Below, one piece after another: positions 1 through 6,403 of a stretch of 6,830 nt of DNA. The notes beneath the pieces are model-generated. The model was given only the letters and a program-made list of their open reading frames with translations, searched no databases and was not told where the DNA came from. The number at the start of each line of letters is the position of its first letter. Within the stretch, counting starts at the first letter, position 1. The stretch is taken from the NCBI GenBank assembly GCA_963169595.1, contig CAUJFM010000160.1, positions 1 to 6,830 on the forward strand, written 5' to 3'. The position numbers and the translations under genes are program-made. This DNA comes from Bacteroidota bacterium (GTDB lineage: Bacteria; Bacteroidota; Bacteroidia; Flavobacteriales_F; PHOS-HE28).

Positions 1-317
1 GCCTTGGGGAAGCCGCCGAAGTCGTGGATGGTGCGCGGGTGGGCCATGGCGGTCACCTGCGTGCCGCGCGTTTCCCAATGCGCGCTCACCACCAGGATGG
101 CCTGCGGGCGCGGAAGCTCGGTGGCCGCCTTGCGGAAGCCCTGCACGAACTCGTTCTCCTCGATGGCGTTCATGGGGCTACCGTGGCCCAGGAAGAGCAC
201 GGGCATGCGGTCGCTCGGCTTCAGCGGGTCAGTGATGCGGGTGAGGTCGGTGAGTTTCATGGCGGCGCCTGCCAGGGGCAGTGTGGCGATGGAGAGGAGG
301 AACTTCTTGCGGTCCAT
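1..317 (-). CDS. ygiD: 4,5-DOPA dioxygenase extradiol (DODA/LigB family), 3' end missing
   Basis: This gene enters the window at its N-terminus and runs off the left edge: 105 complete codons are visible, against roughly 260-275 residues usual for the family. The family consists of metal-dependent ring-cleaving dioxygenases acting on catechol-type substrates such as DOPA. Residues 38-50 (MPVLFLGHGSPMN) carry the first expected metal-ligand histidine, H45. The SAHW motif carries the second, H80, and IHDFGGFP at 97-104 is a family signature. The other metal ligands would lie beyond the edge. Residues 1-19 (RKK followed by FLLSIATLPLAGAA) look like a signal or Tat-like leader. Such an extension is, from memory, common in Bacteroidota homologues, so the protein may act in the periplasm. 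The ATG lies 12 nt after the doxX stop, with no Shine-Dalgarno, implying translation from the yceI-doxX transcript. The family call is firm; the physiological substrate is unknown. Confidence 0.9.
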   Translation of the reverse strand, partial: MDRKKFLLSIATLPLAGAAMKLTDLTRITDPLKPSDRMPVLFLGHGSPMNAIEENEFVQGFRKAATELPRPQAILVVSAHWETRGTQVTAMAHPRTIHDFGGFPK

Positions 318-329
318 GCGGTGCGCGGT

Positions 330-734
330 TCATTTCAGCGAAAGGCGGTCCAGGCTGAAGCGTCCGGCGCCGAGCAGGAGGATGGCGAGGAAGGCGGTGA
401 GGTAGAGCAGACCGCTCTCGCCCTGGCCGAGGATGTCGTCCCCGTGGGTGATGAAGGTGATCACCGCCATGCCGATGATGAGCGGGATGGTGCTGAGGCG
501 GGTCCAGATGCCCAGCACCACCAGCAGGGCACAAAGCACCTCCGCGAAGGTGATGAGACCCAGCGACAGCGCAGGTCCCAGCCCGATGGGGTCGGGGAAG
601 GTGTCCATCTTCTCCCCGAAGCCCGCAAGCTTGGGCCAGCCGTGGTCCAGCAGCATGAGGCCACCGGCGAGCACGCGCAGGAGCAGCTTGCCGAGGTCCT
701 CGGCGAGCGGATGGGAGTTGAGCAATTTGGTCAT
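330..734 (-). CDS. DoxX family membrane protein
   Basis: A 134-residue integral membrane protein with about four transmembrane helices (roughly residues 15-30, 56-77, 81-97 and 108-124). The N-terminal helix carries the DoxX-type pattern LLRVLAGGLMLLDHGWPKL, and the C-terminus ends in the characteristic GAGRFSLD (122-129). DoxX proteins sit in the cytoplasmic membrane; the mycobacterial member is known to associate with superoxide dismutase and a thiosulfate sulfurtransferase in redox defence. Its function here is otherwise undefined. I chose the ATG at 734. A TTG at 758 would add eight residues (MIRLTPHT) and overlap the yceI stop, but ATG is the likelier start and gives a normal DoxX N-terminus. 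The gene lies 20 nt after yceI and 12 nt before the dioxygenase, so it is the middle gene of an apparent three-gene operon. Confidence 0.92.
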   Translation of the reverse strand: MTKLLNSHPLAEDLGKLLLRVLAGGLMLLDHGWPKLAGFGEKMDTFPDPIGLGPALSLGLITFAEVLCALLVVLGIWTRLSTIPLIIGMAVITFITHGDDILGQGESGLLYLTAFLAILLLGAGRFSLDRLSLK

Positions 735-754
735 CGTGTGCGGTGTAAGGCGGA

Positions 755-1312
755 TCAAGCCTGCTTGGCGAACTGCAGCTCGGCGCTGAGGCGCACCTCA
801 TCGCTCACGAGCACGCCGCCCGTTTCCAAGGCCGCGTTCCAGTTCAGGCCCCAGTCCTTGCGGTTGATGCGGCCGTTGAGCGCGAAGGCCAGCTTCTCGT
901 TGCCCCAGGGGTCGGTGTTGCGGCCGCCGAACTCCACCTCCAGCGTCACCGGCTTGGTGATGCCTTTGATGGTGAGGTCGCCGGTAAGCGTGTAGTCGTT
1001 GCCGCTCACATGCTTCATGTCCCTGCCGGTGAACTGCAGGTGGGGGTGCTTCTCCACATCGAAGAAGTCGGCGCTGCGCAGGTGGTTGTCGCGGTTCTCC
1101 TCGTTGGTAAAGATGGAGGAGGCGTCCAGCGTGGCCTGCACGCGGGCGTTGGCGAAGTCGGTGCCCACGGCCTCGATGCTGGCGTTGAACTTCTGGAAGG
1201 CCCCCTTCACGTTGGCGATCATCAGGTGCTTCACCTTGAAGTTGACCTCGCTGTGCGTGGGGTCCAGCACCCAGTTGGTGCGGGTGGCGGTGGTGTTGTC
1301 CGGGGTGGTCAT
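755..1312 (-). CDS. YceI family lipid-binding protein
   Basis: A 185-residue protein with one YceI domain (about 12-182), a lipocalin-like beta-barrel that in characterised members binds long polyisoprenoid or quinone-like lipids. Visible signatures are WVLDPTHSEVNFKVKHLMI near the start, NHLRSADFFDVEKHP in the middle, GDLTIKGITKPVTLEVEF, and the terminal INRKDWGLNWN followed by ETGGVLVSDEVRL. There is no signal peptide, so this is probably a cytoplasmic YceI, unlike the periplasmic E. coli prototype. The reading frame stays open to 1774. However, homology begins just after the ATG at 1312, and a promoter-like CTTTGTACC lies about 17 nt upstream of that ATG, so 1312 is the start. It is the first gene of the yceI-doxX-dioxygenase cluster and is driven by an element also found before the SDR gene. 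Confidence 0.95.
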   Translation of the reverse strand: MTTPDNTTATRTNWVLDPTHSEVNFKVKHLMIANVKGAFQKFNASIEAVGTDFANARVQATLDASSIFTNEENRDNHLRSADFFDVEKHPHLQFTGRDMKHVSGNDYTLTGDLTIKGITKPVTLEVEFGGRNTDPWGNEKLAFALNGRINRKDWGLNWNAALETGGVLVSDEVRLSAELQFAKQA

Positions 1313-1329
1313 GGCCGTTCGTTTTGCGT

Positions 1330-1374
1330 GGTACAAAGGTCCCGCAGCGGGCAGGGGTGGGGGTAACACTTTCC
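1330..1374 (-). promoter_or_regulatory. Promoter of the yceI operon with shared 45-nt element
   Basis: Read on the minus strand, this 45-nt stretch begins GGAAAGTGTTACCCCC and ends GGGACCTTTGTACC, 17 nt before the yceI ATG. GACCTTTG matches the Bacteroidota -7 consensus TAnnTTTG at all but the first base. The C-rich TACCCCC begins 28 nt upstream of TTTG, where a -33 box or activator site would lie. The same element, with the same spacing, precedes the SDR gene at 3684-3728 (34/45 identical). That it is a promoter is inferred from position and consensus. Confidence 0.65.
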
Positions 1375-1442
1375 GGAAGATGCGTTGCACTGCGGGGCGT
1401 GCCCCTGGCCAACGCGCGGACCCACGCGGGTGTTCGGGTGCT

Positions 1443-1473
1443 CTGCTGGTGCCGGACGTATCAGCACCAGTGG
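1443..1473 (-). terminator. Weak hairpin, possible terminator after the S8 peptidase
   Basis: CTGGTGC (1446-1452) and GCACCAG (1464-1470) form a perfect 7-bp inverted repeat around an 11-nt loop. Two wobble pairs and one more C-G pair can extend it. It lies about 75 nt past the S8 peptidase stop on the minus strand. There is no T-run. The rest of the 1375-1544 gap shows no other clear structure, so this is only a possible terminator. Confidence 0.3.
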
Positions 1474-1544
1474 CTGCGGCGTTCCGGTGGCTTCCTGCGG
1501 GTCGCCTTCGTACTGCGCAGCCCCGCACGCCGTGGCTGGCGCCT

Positions 1545-2744
1545 TCACCGCCCGCCCGCCGCGCGCACCGCCGCCCGCGTGTGCAGCAGCGGCGGACCGT
1601 GGTCGGCCATCGGGGTGGCCGTATCCAGCAGCCAGGTCCTGATCTCCTCCACCGACAGGCCTGGCTCCACCGCCAGCATCTTCGCCACGGCATTGGCCGC
1701 CACCGGTGCCGACATGGATGTGCCGGTGGGGTGGGAGAGCGTGCCATCCGGCAGGCGCGCCGGTACCCGCTCACCGCGGGCGCGGATGATCACTTCGGGG
1801 CCGGTGTTGCTCCAGCTGACCGCCTGGCCCTGCTGGCCCACGGCACCCACCAGCATGAAGTTGGGCAGCGTGAACCGTGTGGCCTGGTCGGCTTCCGCCA
1901 GCGCATCACCCCTGTTGCCGGCGGCCCCGATGAACAGCACCTGGGGCGCTTCCTTCATGCCGGCGATCAGTTCCGCGCGGATCCTATCCACGGTGTAGCG
2001 GGCCAGGGCCTTCCGCTCGGTCTCCGGCATGTCCGGCGCACATTGCTCCAGGTTCCGCACATAGCCGCGCTCGGTCCGCATCCACGACATCACCACCACG
2101 CGCGCGCCCTGGGCCACGATGAAATCCAGCAGATCGCGGATCGAGGCCGCCTCCTTGTCGGCCAGTTCCCTGCTCCAGCACGGCACCGGGGGCGAACCAT
2201 GCCACCATTCCATGCGTGCGATCACCAGCTCGGCCTGCTCCAGGCCGTTCAAGGTGATGTCGGCCAGCGCCGTGCCGTGCGTGTAGCCGCTGTAGCGTTC
2301 GATCGTTCCGTAGAACGCCTCCTCCTGCGCTTCGGTGAGCGTATCCAGCCAGGCGTTCAGCTCCCTGGCCTGCGGGCTGTCCACCCCGCTGTCGATGTCA
2401 TCCATCGCGCACAACCAGCGGTTCAATTGTGCGGACCGCTGCGCGATGCTGTCCGGCAGCACCGCCAGGGGAAGGTCCTGCCGCTCCTTGAACGCATCGT
2501 AACCGCGGATCAGCGGCCGGCCCTGTCCGTCACGCGCCAGCCGATCGCGGAAGAGCACGGTATCCACACCGCTGTCCCAAATGGCGATCCTCACCCTGGC
2601 GCGTGCGGCATCGGCCCCGATGGTCGTATCGCGCTCGATCCAGAAGGTGCTGTCCGCCACCTGGGCCATCACCGGCGCAGGGATGGCCTGGAACAGGGCC
2701 AGGCCGGCGATCACGCAAAGGACGGTCGGGAAGCGTTGCAGCAT
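1545..2744 (-). CDS. Secreted subtilisin-like serine peptidase (S8 family)
   Basis: A 399-residue exported protease. Residues 1-27 form a Sec signal peptide (basic start, hydrophobic core VLCVIAGLALF, likely cleavage after PAPVMA). The catalytic triad is intact: D57 in AIWDSGVD, H156 in YTHGTALAD, and S343 in GTSMSAPVAA. The oxyanion Asn is N277 in IGAAGN. Little follows the Ser motif except WLLDTATP and a short tail, so there is no C-terminal sorting domain. Oddly, 99 residues separate Asp and His, against roughly 30-40 in classical subtilisins. That stretch (about 63-155) is charged, Gln/Glu-rich and probably helical, and includes C112. No separate propeptide domain is evident, because the catalytic Asp comes only 30 residues after the predicted cleavage site. 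I chose the ATG at 2744 because it starts the signal peptide; the open frame upstream to 2813 looks non-coding. The gene appears monocistronic. Its substrate is unknown. Confidence 0.9.
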   Translation of the reverse strand: MLQRFPTVLCVIAGLALFQAIPAPVMAQVADSTFWIERDTTIGADAARARVRIAIWDSGVDTVLFRDRLARDGQGRPLIRGYDAFKERQDLPLAVLPDSIAQRSAQLNRWLCAMDDIDSGVDSPQARELNAWLDTLTEAQEEAFYGTIERYSGYTHGTALADITLNGLEQAELVIARMEWWHGSPPVPCWSRELADKEAASIRDLLDFIVAQGARVVVMSWMRTERGYVRNLEQCAPDMPETERKALARYTVDRIRAELIAGMKEAPQVLFIGAAGNRGDALAEADQATRFTLPNFMLVGAVGQQGQAVSWSNTGPEVIIRARGERVPARLPDGTLSHPTGTSMSAPVAANAVAKMLAVEPGLSVEEIRTWLLDTATPMADHGPPLLHTRAAVRAAGGR

Positions 2745-2848
2745 AGCCAATGTTACGAAGGAACGGGTGTGCGCCTGCGGACCATACGCCTGGCGTGGTG
2801 CAGGAGGGAGCATCGCGGTGGAGCTGCCGGGATCCCCGCCGTCAACGC

Positions 2849-2878
2849 CACAAGCCCCGGCATCGGCCGGGGCTTGTG
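2849..2878 (-). terminator. Hairpin terminator after the SDR gene
   Basis: CACAAGCCCCGGC (2849-2861) and GCCGGGGCTTGTG (2866-2878) form a perfect 13-bp stem closed by a 4-nt loop. It starts 19 nt past the SDR stop and lies about 105 nt before the S8 peptidase start, separating two genes transcribed in the same direction. No U-tract follows on the minus strand. The call rests on stem strength and position. Confidence 0.75.
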
Positions 2879-2896
2879 TGTACGGGCCGGTCAGGC

Positions 2897-3649
2897 TCAG
2901 CCGTTCCGGTGGATCAGGAAACCATCGTCCACCGGCACGGTGCTGCCGTTGATGGCGCTGGCGGCATCGGTGAAGAGGAAGGCCACCACGCTGGCCACCT
3001 TGGCGGGCTCGATCAGCTGCTTGTGCAGGTGCATGTCGCCGAGCATCTTCTTCATGGCCGCATCGGTGCCCAGGATGGGCGTGTTGATGAAGCCGGGCGC
3101 CACGCCCACCACGCGGATGCCGTGGGGCGCCAGTTCCAGCGCGCCGCTCTTGCTCATCATCACCACCGCGGCCTTGGCGGCGTTGTAGTTGAAGCTGCCC
3201 ACCGCGGCCTGGAAGCCGTAGATGGAGGCCGTGTTCACGAAGGTGCCCTTGGCGCCCAGTGCCACCATCTTCTTCGCGGCGTAGTACATGCCGTAGTACA
3301 CGCTGTGCTGGTCCACCTCGATCACCTTGTGGTAGCTGGCGGGGTCCATCTCCAAAAAGGGTTTCACCAACCCGATGCCTGCGTTGTTGAAGATGCCGTT
3401 CAGCGTGCCCAGCTTCTCCACGGCGAAGTCCACCAGGGCCTCCACTTCGGCGGCCTTGGACACGTCCACTTTGTAGGCGAAGGCCTTCACGCCTTTCGCA
3501 GCGATCTCCTTGGCCACCTTCTCGGCGCCTTCCCCGTTGTAGTCCGCGATGATGAGGTCCGCGCCTTTATCGGCCAGTTGCAACGCGGCTTGGTATCCGA
3601 TGCCACTGGCACCACCGGTGATGATGATGGCTTGTCCGTTCAGTTCCAT
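2897..3649 (-). CDS. Short-chain dehydrogenase/reductase (SDR), classical type
   Basis: A 250-residue classical SDR spanning a single Rossmann domain, of usual length. The cofactor motif TGGASGIG is at 11-18. D36 at the end of beta-2 (IIADYN) favours NAD(H) over NADP(H). The DV pair is at 62-63, NNAG at 88-91, the catalytic Ser is S142 (NTASIYG), and YxxxK is Y155/K159. PGF follows in GVAPGFINTP. The oddity is the fourth tetrad position: the usual Asn in VNxxG is D113 (VIEVDQHSVYYG), and the following Gly is Ser. It is probably a cytoplasmic oxidoreductase; no substrate can be assigned. A TTG six nt upstream (MTMEL) is possible, but the ATG at 3649 is preferred. It is divergent from the glutamate-synthase-like gene, is followed by a strong hairpin, and its promoter shares the 45-nt element of the yceI operon. 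Confidence 0.93.
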   Translation of the reverse strand: MELNGQAIIITGGASGIGYQAALQLADKGADLIIADYNGEGAEKVAKEIAAKGVKAFAYKVDVSKAAEVEALVDFAVEKLGTLNGIFNNAGIGLVKPFLEMDPASYHKVIEVDQHSVYYGMYYAAKKMVALGAKGTFVNTASIYGFQAAVGSFNYNAAKAAVVMMSKSGALELAPHGIRVVGVAPGFINTPILGTDAAMKKMLGDMHLHKQLIEPAKVASVVAFLFTDAASAINGSTVPVDDGFLIHRNG

Positions 3650-3683
3650 GGTCAATATGAATTTGAATGTTCCTGTTGGCTAC

Positions 3684-3728
3684 GGTACAAAGTTCCCACG
3701 GTCCGGGGGGGAGGGGGTAGCACATTCC
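3684..3728 (-). promoter_or_regulatory. SDR promoter with shared 45-nt element
   Basis: On the minus strand this begins GGAATGTGCTACCCCC and ends GGGAACTTTGTACC, 34 nt before the SDR ATG. GAACTTTG fits TAnnTTTG at all but the first base. The 28-nt distance from TACCCCC to TTTG equals that in the yceI promoter, while the C-rich middle is poorly conserved (4/10 over element positions 21-30). The downstream leader is AT-rich relative to the window. Function is inferred from position, consensus and duplication. Confidence 0.65.
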
Positions 3729-3793
3729 AGTAGAAGGGTGGCACGATCCGGCAGCACGGGGCCCGGTGGTGGGCGGTGCGGTCCGCAGGGGCT

Positions 3794-3801
3794 TAGCTTT
3801 G
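3794..3801 (+). promoter_or_regulatory. Putative -7 box of the glutamate-synthase-like gene
   Basis: TAGCTTTG is an exact match to the Bacteroidota -7 consensus TAnnTTTG and lies 19 nt before the ATG at 3821. No clear -33 TTG is seen at the expected distance, and the shared element of the two minus-strand promoters is absent. This gene is therefore probably regulated separately. Confidence 0.5.
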
Positions 3802-3820
3802 GCCCATTCCCCTAACGGAC

Positions 3821-5374
3821 ATGCGCAAACAGTTCTATCTCCTCAGTCTGGCCGTGCTGGCCCTGGTGGGCCTGGTCGGCTACTGGCATCCCATCGTGTT
3901 GTGGTGGTACGTGGTGCTGGTGCCCCTGGTGCTGATCGGCATGTGGAACCTGACGCAGGAGCGGCATGCCATCATGCGCAACTTCCCCGTGCTGGGCTAT
4001 GCGCGCTACTTCTTCGAGTTCATCAGCCCGGAGATGCAGCAGTACTTCATTGAGCGCACCACCGATGGGCGCCCCTTCAGCCGGCAGCAGCGTTCGCTGG
4101 TGTACCGCCGCGCGAAGAACGTGATGGACACGGTGCCCTTCGGCACGCAGCTGGACCTGAACCACGGCGAGTACGAGGGGCTGCGCCACTCCATCTATCC
4201 GGTGCCCCAGCTGCCGGAGCCGCCGCGGGTGCGCTTCGGCGGGCCGCGCTGCACGCAGCCCTACGAGGCCTCGCTGCTCAATATCTCCGCCATGAGCTAC
4301 GGTTCCCTCAGCGAGAACGCGGTGCGCGCGCTGAACGGCGGGGCGCGGAAGGGCGGCTTCTTCCACAACAGCGGCGAGGGCGGCCTCAGCCCGCACCACC
4401 TGGAGCCCGGGGGCGATGTGGTGTGGCAGATCGGCACGGGCTATTTCGGCTGCCGCGATGCACAGGGCGCCTTCGACCCCGAGCTGTTCCGGCAGAAGGC
4501 CACCCTGCCGCAGGTGCGCATGATCGAGCTGAAGCTGAGCCAGGGCGCCAAGCCGGGCCATGGCGGCATCCTGCCCGCGGCCAAGAACACGCCGGAGGTG
4601 GCGCGCATCCGCCACGTGCAGCCCGGCACCTCCGTGCTCTCGCCGCCCTGGCACACGGCCTTCAGCGACAGCGCGGGCCTGCTGCGCTTCGTGGACCAGC
4701 TGCGCCAGCTCTCCGGCGGCAAACCCGTGGGCTTCAAGCTGTGCATCGGCAAGGCCGAGGAGTTCACCGAGCTGTGCGAGCAGATGCGCGCCACGGGCCT
4801 GATGCCCGACTTCATCACCGTGGACGGCGCCGAGGGCGGCACGGGCGCCGCGCCGCTGGAGTTCTCCGATGCCGTGGGCATGCCCCTGGCGCCGGCGCTC
4901 ATGTTCGTGAGCCAGACCCTGCGGCACTACGGCCTCAAGCCCCACATCCGCATCATCGCCAGCGGCAAGGTGATCTCCGCCGCCGATCTGCTGAAGATGC
5001 TGGCCCTGGGGGCGGACACCTGCAACAGCGCGCGCGGCTTCATGTTCGCGCTGGGCTGCATCCAGGCGCTGCGCTGCAACACCAACAACTGCCCGGCCGG
5101 GGTGGCCACGCAGGACAAGGGCCTGCAACGCGGCCTGGTGGTGACGGACAAGACCGAACGCGTGTACCACTACCACCGCAACACCCTGCATGCCGCGCTG
5201 GAGCTGCTCAGCGCCTGTGGCAAGCGCTCCTTCAGCGAGGTGGGCATGGACATGTTCGTGCGGGGCGATGAGTTCGTGCGCCTGGCGGACCACTACTTCC
5301 CGGACCACCTGGTGGACACCCTGAAGCGGCAGGTGCACAGTGCCGCGGTGCAGACCGGGGCCGCCACCAACTGA
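3821..5374 (+). CDS. Membrane-anchored FMN-binding glutamate synthase family protein
   Basis: A 517-residue protein related to the synthase (FMN) domain of glutamate synthase large subunit, similar in layout to B. subtilis YerD. Two hydrophobic segments (about 5-21 and 24-41) should anchor it in the membrane with the enzymatic part in the cytoplasm. Family motifs in order are SAMSYGSLSENAVRALNGGA, GEGG, LKLSQGAKPGHGGILPA, VDGAEGGTGAAPLEF (FMN site), IASGKVISAADLLKMLALGAD, and a cysteine cluster C413-x5-C419-x4-C424 ending NTNNCPAGVATQD. That spacing equals the 3Fe-4S ligands of bacterial glutamate synthase, so FMN and the cluster are probably retained. The glutamine amidotransferase domain is absent, so glutamine-dependent glutamate synthesis would need a partner, or the enzyme does something else. 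The ATG follows a consensus -7 box by 19 nt. It is convergent with the AraC-family gene and shares its terminator. Confidence 0.92.
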   Translation: MRKQFYLLSLAVLALVGLVGYWHPIVLWWYVVLVPLVLIGMWNLTQERHAIMRNFPVLGYARYFFEFISPEMQQYFIERTTDGRPFSRQQRSLVYRRAKNVMDTVPFGTQLDLNHGEYEGLRHSIYPVPQLPEPPRVRFGGPRCTQPYEASLLNISAMSYGSLSENAVRALNGGARKGGFFHNSGEGGLSPHHLEPGGDVVWQIGTGYFGCRDAQGAFDPELFRQKATLPQVRMIELKLSQGAKPGHGGILPAAKNTPEVARIRHVQPGTSVLSPPWHTAFSDSAGLLRFVDQLRQLSGGKPVGFKLCIGKAEEFTELCEQMRATGLMPDFITVDGAEGGTGAAPLEFSDAVGMPLAPALMFVSQTLRHYGLKPHIRIIASGKVISAADLLKMLALGADTCNSARGFMFALGCIQALRCNTNNCPAGVATQDKGLQRGLVVTDKTERVYHYHRNTLHAALELLSACGKRSFSEVGMDMFVRGDEFVRLADHYFPDHLVDTLKRQVHSAAVQTGAATN

Positions 5375-5391
5375 CAGGGCCGCAGCCCTGT
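5374..5391. terminator. Bidirectional terminator hairpin between convergent genes
   Basis: ACAGGGC (5374-5380) and GCCCTGT (5385-5391) form a perfect 7-bp stem with loop CGCA. It fills the whole 17-nt gap between the two converging genes and uses the last base of the plus-strand stop codon. Being symmetrical, it can act on both transcripts. The T's flanking it are too few for a classical U-tract. Confidence 0.65.
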
Positions 5392-6222
5392 TCAGGCCAC
5401 CAGCTTGCGCATCTCCTCGCGGAACTCGGTGGGCGTCTGCCCGGTGTTCTTCTTGAACACCCGCGTGAAGTAGGCCTTCTCGTTGTAGCCGAGCTCGAAG
5501 CCGATCTCGCTCACGGGCTTGTCCGTGGTCACCAGCAGGTTCTTGGCCTCGATCAGCTTGCGCGTTTCAATGATGCGGCTCACGCTCTGCTGCAGGATGT
5601 GCTGCGTGATCAGGTTCAGGTTGCGCGGGCTCATGAAGAGCTGCGAGGCGTAGAACTCCACATCGTGCGGCTGGCGGAAGTTCTCCTCCAGCACCTGCAG
5701 AAAGGTGCGGAAGGTCTCGTTCTGCGCCGTGTCCGGCACATCGGCCTCCGGGTGCTGGCGGCGGTGCTCGCTGCGGATCAGGGTGAAGAGCGCGCCCAGC
5801 AGCTGGCGCACCACGGCCAGGTCCGGCTCGGGCTGTTCCATCTCGCCGGCGATCAGGTCGCACACGGTGAGCAGCCGCTTGAAGCAGAAGGCATCGGGCA
5901 GCGGAATGTCCGCATGCGCGTGGAAGAAGGCGTAGAGCTGGAAGACCGTCTCGGGGATGAACTCGCTGCGGAAGCGCAGCACCCACATGTCGCAACGCCC
6001 ATCCTTCACCTGGGGCCGCACGCGGTGCACCTTGCCCTTGGTCACGAAGCTGACAAAGGGGGCGGCAATGGTGGTGGTGCGGAAGTCGATGAAGTGCTCC
6101 AGCTGGCCCTCCACACCAATGATCAGTTCCTCAAAGTCGTGCTGGTGGGGTTCATCGGGCGCCTGGGCAATGCGCTCCGCCTCGGCGGCATCCACGCGGA
6201 ACAGGTGGAAGAGCTGGTCCAT
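5392..6222 (-). CDS. AraC family transcriptional regulator
   Basis: A 276-residue regulator of typical AraC size. The N-terminal half is a cupin-like sensor domain: PHQHDFEELIIGVEG (25-39) is followed by LEHFIDF and KGKVHRVRP, the usual pattern for small-ligand-binding AraC proteins. The C-terminal double helix-turn-helix spans about 180-275. The first HTH is around YASQLFMSPRNLNLITQHIL (191-210). The second carries the signature VSEIGFELGYNEKAYFTRVF, then KKNTGQTPTEFRE. The frame stays open upstream to 6480, but that part overlaps the repeat array and resembles no protein, so the ATG at 6222 is used. A CTTGTACC lies directly before this ATG. Targets and ligand are unknown. Candidates are the yceI operon and the SDR gene, which share a promoter element, but that link is only proximity. 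Confidence 0.93.
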   Translation of the reverse strand: MDQLFHLFRVDAAEAERIAQAPDEPHQHDFEELIIGVEGQLEHFIDFRTTTIAAPFVSFVTKGKVHRVRPQVKDGRCDMWVLRFRSEFIPETVFQLYAFFHAHADIPLPDAFCFKRLLTVCDLIAGEMEQPEPDLAVVRQLLGALFTLIRSEHRRQHPEADVPDTAQNETFRTFLQVLEENFRQPHDVEFYASQLFMSPRNLNLITQHILQQSVSRIIETRKLIEAKNLLVTTDKPVSEIGFELGYNEKAYFTRVFKKNTGQTPTEFREEMRKLVA

Positions 6223-6403
6223 GGGTACAAGGTAGGGAGCGGGGCGGGTTGGGAAGGTGAACAGCCCGGCTGGAGGCCGGTGCCTTGGCCGGGGCTCTCG
6301 GACAGGAGCGGGCCACCTTCGGCGGCTTGCCCAAGGTTGGCCGTTGGGCATTGGAGAGACGCCGGATAACCGCCTTCCACACACAGGCCCACTCTCGCGC
6401 TTT

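Noticed and set aside
24..995. Plus-strand open frame of 323 codons
   Set aside because: It is antisense to the dioxygenase, DoxX and YceI genes and shows no domain.
1309..1548. Small minus-strand ORF of 79 codons between the S8 gene and yceI
   Set aside because: It covers the yceI promoter element, has no recognisable feature and overlaps the yceI start, so it is most likely a chance frame.
755..1774. Extended YceI start at 1774, giving 339 residues
   Set aside because: The extra 154 residues read through the promoter and into the S8 gene on the same strand in another frame. Family homology begins right after the ATG at 1312.
999..3188. Long plus-strand open frame of 729 codons
   Set aside because: It lies antisense to YceI, the S8 peptidase and the SDR, all with clear family motifs. 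High GC creates long antisense frames, and its translation is low-complexity with no recognisable domain.
3812..5338. Minus-strand open frame of 508 codons
   Set aside because: It is antisense to the glutamate-synthase-like gene and rich in His, Ala and Arg, as expected of a shadow frame in GC-rich DNA.
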